From an uncultured bacterium (lineage in GTDB: Bacteria; Bacteroidota; Bacteroidia; Bacteroidales; Marinifilaceae), in assembly GCA_905216195.1 (NCBI GenBank), contig CAJMSX010000009.1, forward strand, positions 14,449-78,448: DNA of 64,000 nt, written 5' to 3'. The notes below the pieces were generated by a model. That model was not told the origin of the DNA. It saw only the letters and a list, made by a program, of their open reading frames with translations, and searched no databases. How positions within the stretch are numbered: the stretch's first letter is position 1; every line of letters starts with the position of its first letter. Below are positions 15,202 through 24,854 of this stretch, in pieces. The position numbers and the translations under genes are program-made.

Positions 15202-16911
15202 ATGAAAATCTTCGTAGGTGTATATCTCTTTATTTTTATTATAATAGGTTGTAAAAAGAAGATTGTCGTAGAACAACAGTTGGCGACAGTAGGAAATTTA
15301 AGTCTGGATAGTTCTTATAACTTTTTAAAATCTATTCGGATACAAGATATTTCCCGACCCAAGGCAAAAGCAGATTATGCCTTGCTGTACACAGAAGTTT
15401 GTTTCAAGAAAATGCTCCCGGTTACTTCCGATTCATTAATTGATATAGCTTTAAATTACTATCAGACACAGGAAGAGCCTGCAAAGTTAGCCAAAGCCTA
15501 TTACTATAAAGGGAAAATACTAGGTACTTCAGACAGTATTCAGAAAGCGACGCAATTTCTCCTTAAAGCCGAGCAATATGCCCTGGAAGCTAATGAGGAA
15601 AGAATATTAGGACTGTTATATAGTGCATTGGGCTCATTATATATTAAACAATTTCTTCCGGATAAAGCACTGACTTATTTCCGGAAAGCCCGGCAGAAAT
15701 TTATCCTTACGAAGGATTCTTTAAATGCAACTTATTCACTAGGGGGACTGGCACGAAGTTATTGGAATTTAAACCAGTCAGATAGTAGTCTTTACTTTTA
15801 TCTTAAAGCTAAATCAGAAGCTACACAAAGAAACGATAAAGAATATATAGTATATATAAACCAATGTCTGATCCCTTTTTATTTGGATAAACAGGAGATA
15901 GAGAAAGCAAAAGCTCTGGTTCTTGATACATATCGGGAAAATCAGGATAAATTTTTATACCGATATGGTTTAGCTGACTGTTTTATAAAAGAAGGCGAGT
16001 ATGATTCTGCAAAATATTATCTGAACCAAATTATGGAAGACGCCTCTTTAAAATTATCACCTAAACGACGTCTTGCTGTTTTTTATCAAATAAGAGAAGT
16101 GGAAGTAAATTCCGGAAATTTTAAAAATGCGTATGATATTTCCTTAGTCTGTGAATCTCTGGCCGATTCAATCTTTAAAACGCTACAAGATGCCAATATT
16201 TTGAAAGTGGAACAAAAATACAGGAATGAACAATTATTGAATCAAAATTATTTACTCCAATTAAAAACTACTCAGCAAACAACACTCTTACTTATTTTCT
16301 TTTTTCTCATAGTTATCATTGTATTTATTGCTATTTTGATAAATAAGCACCGAAAGCGTATTTTGGAACAGAGCCGTCAACAGCAAAATGAGTATTTAGC
16401 ATTCATTGAATCTTTAAATCAAAAACAAATTTCGTCTCAAAATGACTTGATGAATCAATTGAATGAATCAATTGAAAAAGAAAAGCAATTAAAGAAGGTT
16501 CTTACCAAGCGTCTTGAAATTATAAAACAGTTATCGGATATATTATACCAGTATGGCGGTAGTGATGAAGAAAAACCGAGTACTTTATTTTCTCAGAAAG
16601 TAAAGAATCTCATGGACGTAAATACTCTTACGCAAGATACTTTATCAGATTTGTTGGAGATTGTAAATGAAAATTATTTTGGCATCATTACCTTTTTAAA
16701 AACGAATTACTCTTTGTCAAGAAATGACCTAATCCTGTGTAGTTTTATAAGTTCCGGCTTTACGCCACAAGAAATAAGTATTCTCTACAACATCAGTGTA
16801 GATAATGTGTATATTCGTTGTAGTCGGTTAGGAAAGAAAATGGGACTAAAAGTTTCTTTAACTACATATATAAAGGAAACATTAGTAAATCTAAAATTAA
16901 ATAGATTATAA
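15202..16911 (+). CDS. TPR lipoprotein-type membrane regulator with C-terminal HTH
   Basis: 569 residues from the ATG at 15202, chosen because the promoter lies just upstream and the N-terminus is then a lipoprotein signal (MKIFVGVYLFIFIIIGCKKK). Residues ~25-350 are tetratricopeptide repeats facing the periplasm (NATYSLGGLARSYWNLNQS and others). One transmembrane helix follows (LLLIFFFLIVIIVFIAILI), then a coiled coil and a C-terminal LuxR-like HTH (SGFTPQEISILYNISVDNVY). This Bacteroidetes architecture suggests a one-component sensor passing a periplasmic signal to DNA. A terminator follows at once, so it is monocistronic. Targets may be the genes downstream (esterase, GLPGLI/TonB). Confidence 0.82.
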   Translation: MKIFVGVYLFIFIIIGCKKKIVVEQQLATVGNLSLDSSYNFLKSIRIQDISRPKAKADYALLYTEVCFKKMLPVTSDSLIDIALNYYQTQEEPAKLAKAYYYKGKILGTSDSIQKATQFLLKAEQYALEANEERILGLLYSALGSLYIKQFLPDKALTYFRKARQKFILTKDSLNATYSLGGLARSYWNLNQSDSSLYFYLKAKSEATQRNDKEYIVYINQCLIPFYLDKQEIEKAKALVLDTYRENQDKFLYRYGLADCFIKEGEYDSAKYYLNQIMEDASLKLSPKRRLAVFYQIREVEVNSGNFKNAYDISLVCESLADSIFKTLQDANILKVEQKYRNEQLLNQNYLLQLKTTQQTTLLLIFFFLIVIIVFIAILINKHRKRILEQSRQQQNEYLAFIESLNQKQISSQNDLMNQLNESIEKEKQLKKVLTKRLEIIKQLSDILYQYGGSDEEKPSTLFSQKVKNLMDVNTLTQDTLSDLLEIVNENYFGIITFLKTNYSLSRNDLILCSFISSGFTPQEISILYNISVDNVYIRCSRLGKKMGLKVSLTTYIKETLVNLKLNRL

Positions 16912-16934
16912 AGTTTACTGTTTTTAGGTGCGGG

Positions 16935-16963
16935 CGGAAATCAGAGTTGATTTCCGATTTTTT
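16935..16963 (+). terminator. Rho-independent terminator
   Basis: Perfect 9-bp stem CGGAAATCA (16935-16943) / TGATTTCCG (16948-16956), loop GAGT, followed by ATTTTTT. It terminates the TPR/HTH gene. Confidence 0.88.
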
Positions 16964-17185
16964 GTTTCTTGTCAGGAACTGTTGGAATTTATTTTATTAT
17001 CTAATTGATTATCAATATATAAGCTAGAGACTTGAAAGGTAGGTATAAGGGAGGATGTTAAAAAAATAAGTTTTATCTTTAAATAAAAAAATTTGAGTTT
17101 ATGAAATAGTACATTATATGATCCTCCCATTAGTTGTAAATATAATCCTTATACATGTCAGTGGAATTAATAAATTATTTGCTAT

Positions 17186-18292
17186 ATGAAACTTATATTA
17201 TTTGCTATTGTTTTACTCTCTTATTTGAGCACTAACGGTCAGTATTTTAAATCAAAAAAAATAATAGTTGCCAATCATTATCAAGTAAGAGTATACTTAC
17301 CTGATAATTATAAGAAAAGTAGATTAAAATATCCTGTGGTATACGTTTTTGATGGTCAGGTATTATCGGATATTTTAGCTACTACATGTCGTTATAATTG
17401 GGATATTTATCCTCCTTTTATTATTGTCGGAGTAGAACAAATTGACAGGGGACGTGAGCTTATCGATAAAGGAGAAAATAATTCCGAAGGGAATGAATTT
17501 TTTTATGAATTATTGTCCAAAAAATTATTCCCACTGGTAGAAAAGAGATATCGCACAAATTCTATCCGGGTGGGAATCGGACATTCTCATGGGGGAAGTT
17601 TTGTATTAAATGCCGCATTAAAAAGAGATTTCTTTAATGCTGTAATTAGTATTAGCCCTACATTATGGATAAACAAGACTTCATTTTTAAAAGATTATCC
17701 ATTAAATGATCCGGAATGGAATAAAATAAAAAAGTTTTATTGCGCTTATGGTGAGAGAGATTTTCCGGTTATACAAGCAGATTGTGACAGTTTATTTAAA
17801 GAGAATGATCGCCTGAGTGTAATTAAAAAGGAAGTGCTGATAGGCGAAGATCATAATTCGGTTGTTTTTACCGGAATACGAAAAGGAGTAGAATTTATAT
17901 TTCAAGATTTTTATCTTAATGATGATATATGGAGTAATATTGAAGAGATGAAAAATGATTCTTTATTTTATTCGCATTTTAGAAGATTATCTGTTTTTTG
18001 GAATGAAGAAATTATACCCAGTGAAGATGATTATAATAGTTTAGGATATTATTATATGGAAAATGAAAATTGGAAAAAGGCAGAAGAAATATTCCGTGCA
18101 GCTTTATATTATTATCCTTTTTCCGCCAATTTATATGATAGTCTGGGTGAGTTATTTGAAAATCAACAAAAACTAAAAGAAGCTAAGCATTATTATTTGA
18201 AAGCATTCAAAATTGCTCGTAAAGATAAAGAAATGAAGCTAATGCTCCCTACCTATGAAGAACATCTAAAAGGAATAAAAATTAAAATGTAA
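17186..18292 (+). CDS. Secreted alpha/beta-hydrolase (esterase D-like) with TPR tail
   Basis: 368 residues with a signal peptide (MKLILFAIVLLSYLSTNGQ). Residues ~25-255 match the esterase/S-formylglutathione-hydrolase (PF00756) family: VRVYLPDNY, YPVVYVFDGQ, the nucleophile elbow GIGHSHGGSF with Ser134, and His223 in GEDHNSV. Residues ~285-360 form two TPR units (LGYYYMENENWKKAEEIFRA, LYDSLGELFENQQKLKEAKH). Similar proteins hydrolyse siderophore esters or other small esters in the periplasm; the substrate here is unknown. It sits between the TPR/HTH regulator and a broken peptide exporter. Confidence 0.85.
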   Translation: MKLILFAIVLLSYLSTNGQYFKSKKIIVANHYQVRVYLPDNYKKSRLKYPVVYVFDGQVLSDILATTCRYNWDIYPPFIIVGVEQIDRGRELIDKGENNSEGNEFFYELLSKKLFPLVEKRYRTNSIRVGIGHSHGGSFVLNAALKRDFFNAVISISPTLWINKTSFLKDYPLNDPEWNKIKKFYCAYGERDFPVIQADCDSLFKENDRLSVIKKEVLIGEDHNSVVFTGIRKGVEFIFQDFYLNDDIWSNIEEMKNDSLFYSHFRRLSVFWNEEIIPSEDDYNSLGYYYMENENWKKAEEIFRAALYYYPFSANLYDSLGELFENQQKLKEAKHYYLKAFKIARKDKEMKLMLPTYEEHLKGIKIKM

Positions 18293-18386
18293 TTTCAACC
18301 TCTTCAAAATAAAAAATTATTATGAAAATTAATGTAACAGAAAGATAGAAGGCTCTCTTTATTTTTAGATAATATTCATTCGTTAT

Positions 18387-19244
18387 ATGAAGCGATTTCC
18401 GGTTTATGTCCAAGTATACGAATGGATGGTGGTCCGATCTGTGTACGCATGATTGCAAAATACTATGGCCGGACTTACAGTTTACCCACTTTAAGAGAAA
18501 AGTGTTTTGTTTCCCAGGTTGGGAGTTCTCTTTGGGAGATAAGCGATACGGCTACATCTATCGGTTTGCGGACAAGCGGTGTACAAATTATTTTCGAACA
18601 ATTGAAGGAAATTGCTTTACCGGCCATATTGTATTGGAATCAGAATCATTTTGTGGTGTATTATAAGGTAATGGTATAGGGGAAAATATAAAGTCTATAG
18701 GGCTGATTCGGCCGATGGACATCTTATCGTTTATAACGAACAGGACCTGAAAAAGTATTGGATGAATGCAGTAGAAAACGGTGAAGGAGACGGCCTTGCA
18801 CTCCAGTTACAACCCGGTCCGGAGGTTTATAATAGCGAGGATGAGCAAGAAGGCTCCTCCTGCAATCTTTCCTATTATTTGAGTATTTAAAACCCCATAA
18901 AAGAGATTACACACTTAGTCCTGAGAATCATTACGGAAAGTATATTACAGTTGATTTTTCCTTTTCTAACCCAGCCTCTGGTGGATATCGGTATCCGGGA
19001 CAATAACCTGAGCTTTATCACACTTATTCTGGTGGTCCAACTGGTTATTATTGCGTGTTTATCTGTCAACCTTATCCGAAGCTGGCTTTTGTTTCACATG
19101 AATACCCAGATTAATATATCGTTGATTTCTGATTTCTTGGCAAAGCGGATGAAGTTTCCTCTGCATTTTTTTGATCCGAAAAGGGTAGGGAATATCATGC
19201 AACGGATTGGGGACCATAACCGGATTGAGAATTTTAGTTTATAA
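18387..19244 (+). pseudogene. C39-peptidase ABC exporter, decayed
   Basis: Remnant of a bacteriocin-type exporter (C39 peptidase, membrane domain, ATPase; about 730 residues when whole). The ATG at 18387 gives MKRFPVYVQ, then a frameshift near 18412-18420. The next frame reads MDGGPICVRMIAKYYGR and ALPAILYWNQNHFVVYYK, the C39 fold, but the catalytic Cys of the DCGP motif is Gly (TGT to GGT). After a stop near 18677 further frames give NGEGDGLALQLQPG and then membrane segments (GNIMQRIGDHNRIENF) before a TAA at 19242. The rest of the membrane domain and the whole ATPase are missing. No active exporter is possible; the cognate peptide gene was not found. Confidence 0.85.
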
Positions 19245-19393
19245 GGTTTCTTCCTTAAAATCGAGGTATGAAAGAGATAAAAAATAGTTTGGTTTCCAAA
19301 TGTAAGATTTTTATTGATTTAGATATCTTATAATCAGCTTATTAACTTTTTAATTGTTAGATCTCGTTAGGTCGGAAAAATAAAAATGTATGA

Positions 19394-19401
19394 TAATTTT
19401 G
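19394..19401 (+). promoter_or_regulatory. -7 box for the GLPGLI/TonB operon
   Basis: TAATTTTG, a perfect TAnnTTTG, 43 bases before the GLPGLI ATG. No clear TTTG at the right distance upstream. Confidence 0.45.
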
Positions 19402-19444
19402 AATTAACCAATCCTATTGTTGTGAAATTTAATCTAGAAAAGTT

Positions 19445-20236
19445 ATGAAAAAAATATTTTTACTTCTTGTTTCTATTTTTTCAATAGGAGTTCTTTCCTC
19501 CTTTGCACAAGTAATCGATACGATGTTGTTAAAGTGTCAATACCGTTTATTATATGTCAGAGACTCCATGTATCCGGACGAAATCCAGGGAGATGTTATG
19601 AATCTTGAAGTGGGGAGGAAAATTTCAAAATTCTATAGTTACGACGATTTTAAATCCGATTCCATACTGGATGCAGCCATTAGAGCTAATAAACCGAAAG
19701 AAGAAATTGTCGCCGGCCGGAGCTTTCGTATTAATTATAATACCTATGTCGTTTACACCAATTATCCCGAAGGTAAAATAACTGTGACGGATAAAATTAT
19801 GCGGGATTATTACAAGTATCTTGAAAATTTTCCCGCCGTTACCTGGAAAATTTATCCAGAGACTACAACAATTCTGGACTATCCTTGTCAAAAGGCAGAA
19901 TGCCGGTTCAGAGGCCGTACCTATACCGTATGGTTTACGAATAGTATTCCGGTTCATTTTGGGCCTTGGAAATTATCAGGACTTCCCGGTTTGATATTAA
20001 AAGCGGAAGACAGCCAGCAGCATTTTGTTTTCGAATGTATTTCTATCGTTAATCCCCGTTCGGTTATAACCTGGGAAGACCGTAAATACCAACTTACAGA
20101 TCATAAAAAATTCAATCAAGCTTATATTCGTTTTAAACAGAATCCCCTCCTTGGTTTGCAAGGGATGGGAATAGAAATAGAAATACCGAATGCTCCTAAG
20201 AAACCCTTTAATCCCCTAGAACTGAAAGATGAGTAA
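19445..20236 (+). CDS. GLPGLI family secreted protein
   Basis: 263 residues with an N-terminal signal peptide (MKKIFLLLVSIFSIGVLSSF, then AQ). The family signature is present as FGPWKLSGLPGLILKAED near residues 175-192, together with YTVWFTNSIPVHFGPW. GLPGLI proteins are periplasmic Bacteroidetes proteins typically paired with a TonB-dependent receptor, and their biochemical role is not settled. Here the pairing is exact: the receptor gene overlaps the last 8 bases of this gene. Confidence 0.92.
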   Translation: MKKIFLLLVSIFSIGVLSSFAQVIDTMLLKCQYRLLYVRDSMYPDEIQGDVMNLEVGRKISKFYSYDDFKSDSILDAAIRANKPKEEIVAGRSFRINYNTYVVYTNYPEGKITVTDKIMRDYYKYLENFPAVTWKIYPETTTILDYPCQKAECRFRGRTYTVWFTNSIPVHFGPWKLSGLPGLILKAEDSQQHFVFECISIVNPRSVITWEDRKYQLTDHKKFNQAYIRFKQNPLLGLQGMGIEIEIPNAPKKPFNPLELKDE

Positions 20237-22832
20237 CTTACGTTGTTTGCTATTGATTTTAAGTTTTTTAGGGTACGTAAATAGTTTTGCTCAAACGACG
20301 GTAGAGGGTTACGTATGGGATCATAGCAGTCAGGAAGGGATTCCGGGAGTAACCTTGTCTGTAAAATGTGCGGATTCCACCGAAATAAAAGCATTTGCCA
20401 TTACAGACACGAAGGGATATTACAAAATACACTTTCCCTTTCTTATGGATTCACTCATGATCGAAGCCAGCTGTTTAGGCTATGAAACACAATGCCTTAA
20501 AATGGTTTCAACTATTTTAAGGTATGATTTTTCATTGAAAGAGAAATTATTCCAATTGAAAGAAGTTAAAATAAAAGCAAATAAAATTACCCAAAGGGAA
20601 GATACGATTACTTATGTGGCTCCGGCTTTTACTTCTATAAAAGATCGTTCTTTAGAAGATATATTGAAAAAAATGCCGGGTATTACGGTAAGATCCGATG
20701 GAAGTATACAATACGACGGTAAGTCGATCAACCGTTTTTATATAGAAGGTATGAATTTACTGGACGGACAGTATACTTTGGCATCCCGGAATTTATCTCC
20801 GGATAAAGTAGCTTCTGTGCAGGTACTAGAAAATCATCAACCTATTAAAGCTTTAGAAAATACCGAGTTTAGTGACAGAGCGGCTTTAAACATCAAATTA
20901 AAGAAAAACGGACGTTCCCAATGGTTAGGCAATGGAGACATTGCTCTGGGATTTTCTCCTTTTTTGTGGCAAGCCCGGGCTTTTTCGGTTCATATAGCCC
21001 CACGGCAGCAAGGATTGTTTTCATATAAAGGAAATAATACAGGAGTAGACATCCTCTCTGAATTAAACGCCCTTCCTCTGGAGGAATTTGTTTCAGGGTT
21101 GTATATGCCATTGGCTTCTTCTTTATTTAGTTCCCCTTTTATTTCTTCACCGGCTTTATCAGCTAAACGCAGTTTCTTTAATAGTTCTCATTTGCTTACT
21201 CTTAATCAATTATGGAAATATCGGCCGGATACGGATGTTCGTTTGAATATTGACTTTATGCATGAAGAACAACAACAAGAGAGCAGACAGCGGACCGAAT
21301 ATTTCCAGGCGGATGCCAATTCAGTCTTTTTTTCAGAACAAGATCGGGTTGAAAGTAAATTAAATGGACTCAGGGGTAAATTTACTTTTATTAAAAATAA
21401 GAAGACTTATTATCTTGAGAATAAAGTTACGGCGAATGCAAGATGGCAAGAAGTCCAATCCAGCATTTTAACTTCTAATACTGTCAGTCAGAAAGAAAAG
21501 CTACCGCAATATTCTTTAACCAATCAATTCCACTTAGTCCGTTCCCTGGATCGAATCAAATTAAGGGTGATTTCGATGAACCAGTATGAAAGTTTACCTC
21601 AGAAACTGAATGTAAATGTTCCAGAAAAAGATAAAAACGGGTTATATGGGTTTGAACAGGAAGCCGGACAAAAAATAGGGAGCTCCCATACAGCATTTCA
21701 GCTTGAACGTTCCCGGGGTGCATGGAAGTTCAGTACCCGTCTGGAATATAACTTGAAATGGAACCGGATCCGGACAAACTTAAATGGGTATCATACTTAC
21801 CCGGAGAACGACAATAACGTTTATAGTAGGTGGGATCATCAGATAGGAATAATTCCGGGGATTGTTTGGACGGAAAATAAATGGGACATTGAAATAAAGG
21901 TTCCGGTAAAATGGCAAAAAATTAAGGATAAATCTGACGGGGAAGCAGGTTGGTATTGTAATCCCAGCGGAATAGTCCGTTACAAACTGAATTCATACTG
22001 GAATCTGAATGTAAGAGGAAGTTATGCCCGTCAGTATGAGAATCTTTCTTCGTTGGCATCTGACCGGATGACCAATTACCGGACCTTTTACCGTTTTAAT
22101 GGTCATCTTCCTTTTAGTCGTACTTTTTCGGCTGATGCTCTTCTTTCTTATCGCAATGTGATTTCAGCTTTTTTCAGCAATGTACATTATTCTTACCGGC
22201 AAGTACGTAAGGATAACATACAGGAGAGGGTCATCAAAGAAGATTATATTATTACCGATGTGGTAAAACCTCCTTACCATACGGAAAGTCACTCATTAAG
22301 CGGAGAAATCAGTAAGTTGTTAGAATGGAGAGAATTGAATTTGAAATTAGGGATACAAGGAAGTAAAGATAATTTCTCTATTATGCAGAATAACGTTGTA
22401 CAACCTTATACCATGTGGTCTGCAAACATTGAACCCCAGATAAATTTAAATATTTTCCATCATAATACCTTGTCTTATAAATTGCAATATACATATAACA
22501 AACAACAAATTCCCGGAGAGAAATCTTCAAATTATACTGTACTAAAACAGGATTTCTCCTTGTTTTGGGTGTTACTTCCCCGGTTAAATCTGACCATTAC
22601 GGGAGAGTATTTTTATAATCGGTTTGATGGTGGAAATCATGTAAAAATTTTTCTAGCAGATATGGAGTTGCGGTGTAACCTGATTAAGCATTTGGAAATA
22701 TCTGCATTGTGGAGCAATATCTTCGATAAACGTTATTATTCTTACTCTTATTTTACAAATTTAAGTGAAGCTAATTATGCGTATAAAATCCGGCCCTCCG
22801 AGTTACTAATCAGTTTAAATTATAAATTCTAA
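20229..22832 (+). CDS. TonB-dependent receptor-like outer membrane protein
   Basis: 867 residues: signal peptide (ending SFAQ), a carboxypeptidase-regulatory-like beta-sandwich (about 22-105, VEGYVWDHSSQEGIPGVTLS), a plug domain (about 110-220, LEDILKKMPGITVRSDGSIQ), then a beta-barrel to the C-terminal aromatic residue (LLISLNYKF). There is no SusC-type partner or SusD gene, and it belongs with the GLPGLI-associated receptors. The TonB box is not obvious. It overlaps the GLPGLI gene by 8 bases, so the two are translationally coupled. Its closeness to the broken C39 exporter suggests an old peptide or metal handling locus, unproven. Confidence 0.88.
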   Translation: MSNLRCLLLILSFLGYVNSFAQTTVEGYVWDHSSQEGIPGVTLSVKCADSTEIKAFAITDTKGYYKIHFPFLMDSLMIEASCLGYETQCLKMVSTILRYDFSLKEKLFQLKEVKIKANKITQREDTITYVAPAFTSIKDRSLEDILKKMPGITVRSDGSIQYDGKSINRFYIEGMNLLDGQYTLASRNLSPDKVASVQVLENHQPIKALENTEFSDRAALNIKLKKNGRSQWLGNGDIALGFSPFLWQARAFSVHIAPRQQGLFSYKGNNTGVDILSELNALPLEEFVSGLYMPLASSLFSSPFISSPALSAKRSFFNSSHLLTLNQLWKYRPDTDVRLNIDFMHEEQQQESRQRTEYFQADANSVFFSEQDRVESKLNGLRGKFTFIKNKKTYYLENKVTANARWQEVQSSILTSNTVSQKEKLPQYSLTNQFHLVRSLDRIKLRVISMNQYESLPQKLNVNVPEKDKNGLYGFEQEAGQKIGSSHTAFQLERSRGAWKFSTRLEYNLKWNRIRTNLNGYHTYPENDNNVYSRWDHQIGIIPGIVWTENKWDIEIKVPVKWQKIKDKSDGEAGWYCNPSGIVRYKLNSYWNLNVRGSYARQYENLSSLASDRMTNYRTFYRFNGHLPFSRTFSADALLSYRNVISAFFSNVHYSYRQVRKDNIQERVIKEDYIITDVVKPPYHTESHSLSGEISKLLEWRELNLKLGIQGSKDNFSIMQNNVVQPYTMWSANIEPQINLNIFHHNTLSYKLQYTYNKQQIPGEKSSNYTVLKQDFSLFWVLLPRLNLTITGEYFYNRFDGGNHVKIFLADMELRCNLIKHLEISALWSNIFDKRYYSYSYFTNLSEANYAYKIRPSELLISLNYKF

Positions 22833-22849
22833 AATTTATTGATTTGACA

Positions 22850-22910
22850 GGGGCGTTTCCGGTAAACTGCTGTTGCTTGATTTTATTCGGTTAAGCCGGC
22901 CCCCGTTTTT
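22850..22910 (+). terminator. Probable terminator after the TonB gene
   Basis: GGGGC (22850-22854) pairs with GCCCC (22899-22903) across an internally paired loop, followed by CGTTTTT. Confidence 0.5.
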
Positions 22911-23201
22911 CGAATATTTCTATGACGAAGGCTTTGTTATTTTTTCTTGGGTATGAGGGATATCCTTTGAAAAATTTCTCTTGTCCTGTTGTCAGTAGGG
23001 CTATTACTGGAGGTTTCAAAAATAACTTAAGAGATGTATAATGAACCAAGACGATTTTCACCCATGCAGGAGCGGCAGCAACAGAATGGATTCACCGTCC
23101 AAAATTCACAAGGAAAAGAGAAGTCCCTATGTATCCGTAGGAATATATATATACTATTCATTCCGTGTTGGTGAAAAAATATCTCCGGTTTTGAAAATTC
23201 A
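22911..23201. other. Intergenic region, no gene seen
   Basis: About 290 bases between the TonB gene terminator and the second terminator near the crt operon. The short open frame beginning at 23041 has poor composition and no recognisable homology; I regard the region as non-coding. Confidence 0.4.
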
Positions 23202-23239
23202 AGAGAAAGGTTTCTCTTTTTTTCCTGGTATTTCCCAGG
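23202..23239 (+). terminator. Terminator plus second small hairpin between convergent units
   Basis: AGAGAA-AGGT-TTCTCT (23202-23217) followed by TTTTTTT, then CCTGG-TATTTC-CCAGG. The T run suits plus-strand transcription coming from the TonB side. Confidence 0.6.
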
Positions 23240-23269
23240 AGCAAAGGGGGTGTTAAAGCGGATAGAAAA

Positions 23270-24763
23270 TCAAGGGGGTGTATCCAGGGGTGTGTTTTCT
23301 TTTTCAATTCTTTCCACCGTCAGGCGGGAACCGATGATGGCCATGGGAAGGCCTGTACCGGGCACGGTGGAGGCTCCGGTGTAAAAGACGTTGGGGAAAA
23401 CCTCGTCGTAATTGCGGGGACGGAAAGCGCCCACCTGCATCATGTTGTGAGCCAACCCCAGTCCGCTGCCGCGATAGAGATTAAACCGGTTTTCCCAATC
23501 GAGCGGGGTGTAAATGGTACGGCTGACGATGTGGGGACGGATGTCCAGGCCGATTCGCCTGGAAAAATCGGAAAGGATATCGTTGGCTATTTCCTCCCGG
23601 TCGTCCCAGCTGGGTTTGAAACGGAGGTCGGGAACAGGAACGACGAAAAACAATGCTTCGGCGCCTTCCGGGGCGCAATCCGGATTCAGGCGGGAGATGA
23701 CGTTTACATAGTAGTAAGGGGTTTCTTCCAAACGTGGACGCCGGAATACTTTCCCGGCATAGTCGCGGAAATTGTTGCCCAGGTAGTAATTGTGCAGGTG
23801 CACCTGCGGTAGTTTGCGGTCTATACCGATGTAGAGGGTCATGACGCCCATGGTCCAGGCCATCCGGTCGAGACGACGTTCGCTGAACGCCTTTCTGCCG
23901 AAAATTTTTCCCCTGAAAGCGGCTGCATCGGCGTTGATTACGAGGATATCGGCCTGATGTTGTTGTCCTCGCTGATCGGTCAGGGCTGTAAGTTGTTTCC
24001 CCTGGATGCGGGCGCCGGTGATTTCGGTATGATAGGTGAATTTTACACCCGCTTTTTTCAGTTCCTCCACCAGTCCTTCGACGATTTTGTACATTCCGCC
24101 GTCTACATTGAAGTAGCCGTCATGGCGGAATTCGGTATAGGAAAGCAGGGAATAGACGGCACTGGTGTCGAAAGGCGTACGGCCCAGGAAAAAGGAGACC
24201 AGTGAGATGATCTGACGGGCTTCTGCTGAAGAGAAATAACGGGTGATATGCTTCCAGAAGCTGGAAAATAGCACCGGCAGCAGGGCCGGGTTCACCTTCA
24301 TCAGTTTCGAGAAATAATCCCGCAGGGAATTAAAATTATGGCGCACCACTACGTCGATGGTGGAGTCGAAAATTTCCCGGTTCTTGCTGAGATATCGCTC
24401 CATTTTATCGGCAAAATCAGGTTCGATTTCTTCAAATTGACTAGCCAGACGGGAAATATCACGGTAAAGCAGATAGGTATGCGGATTGTCGCGGAAACTC
24501 ACCGTATACAGCGGGTCGACGGGATGGTAGCTGAAGGGTAGACGGATGCGGCAATCCCTGGCAAATTTTTCAAACTCATAGGACATACTGAAAAAGCTGG
24601 GGCCCGTATCGAAGATAAAACCGTCTTTACAGATCCGGTTTACCCGTCCGCCTGCCTGTCCGTTCTTTTCCAGGATTTCCACCCGATATCCTCTTTTAGC
24701 AAGGCGCAGAGCTGTGGCTAAGCCTCCGATGCCCGCTCCTACAATAAGTACGTTTTTATTCAT
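23270..24763 (-). CDS. crtI: Phytoene desaturase family FAD enzyme (CrtI-type)
   Basis: 497 residues, the normal CrtI length. The N-terminal dinucleotide-binding motif is VLIVGAGIGGLATALRLAKR with EILEKN and GGR; the C-terminal CrtI signature is NVFYTGASTVPGTGLPMAII. It should desaturate phytoene (or the C30 analogue) stepwise to a coloured polyene at the membrane. It is the last gene of the minus-strand carotenoid operon, 91 bases after the glycosyltransferase. As the only desaturase in the cluster it presumably does all steps; a CrtD/CrtN-type specificity cannot be excluded from sequence alone. Confidence 0.9.
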   Translation of the reverse strand: MNKNVLIVGAGIGGLATALRLAKRGYRVEILEKNGQAGGRVNRICKDGFIFDTGPSFFSMSYEFEKFARDCRIRLPFSYHPVDPLYTVSFRDNPHTYLLYRDISRLASQFEEIEPDFADKMERYLSKNREIFDSTIDVVVRHNFNSLRDYFSKLMKVNPALLPVLFSSFWKHITRYFSSAEARQIISLVSFFLGRTPFDTSAVYSLLSYTEFRHDGYFNVDGGMYKIVEGLVEELKKAGVKFTYHTEITGARIQGKQLTALTDQRGQQHQADILVINADAAAFRGKIFGRKAFSERRLDRMAWTMGVMTLYIGIDRKLPQVHLHNYYLGNNFRDYAGKVFRRPRLEETPYYYVNVISRLNPDCAPEGAEALFFVVPVPDLRFKPSWDDREEIANDILSDFSRRIGLDIRPHIVSRTIYTPLDWENRFNLYRGSGLGLAHNMMQVGAFRPRNYDEVFPNVFYTGASTVPGTGLPMAIIGSRLTVERIEKENTPLDTPP

Positions 24764-24854
24764 AAGTATGGATCTATACTGGTTTATCTATTTTACTTAT
24801 TAACAGGTTTAAAAATCATCCCTTATACCTCCGGATCTCCAGCGATGGAGGAGG

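Noticed and set aside
23041..23256. Plus-strand 71-codon frame between TonB and crt genes
   Set aside because: Composition is poor and it runs through a clear terminator hairpin.
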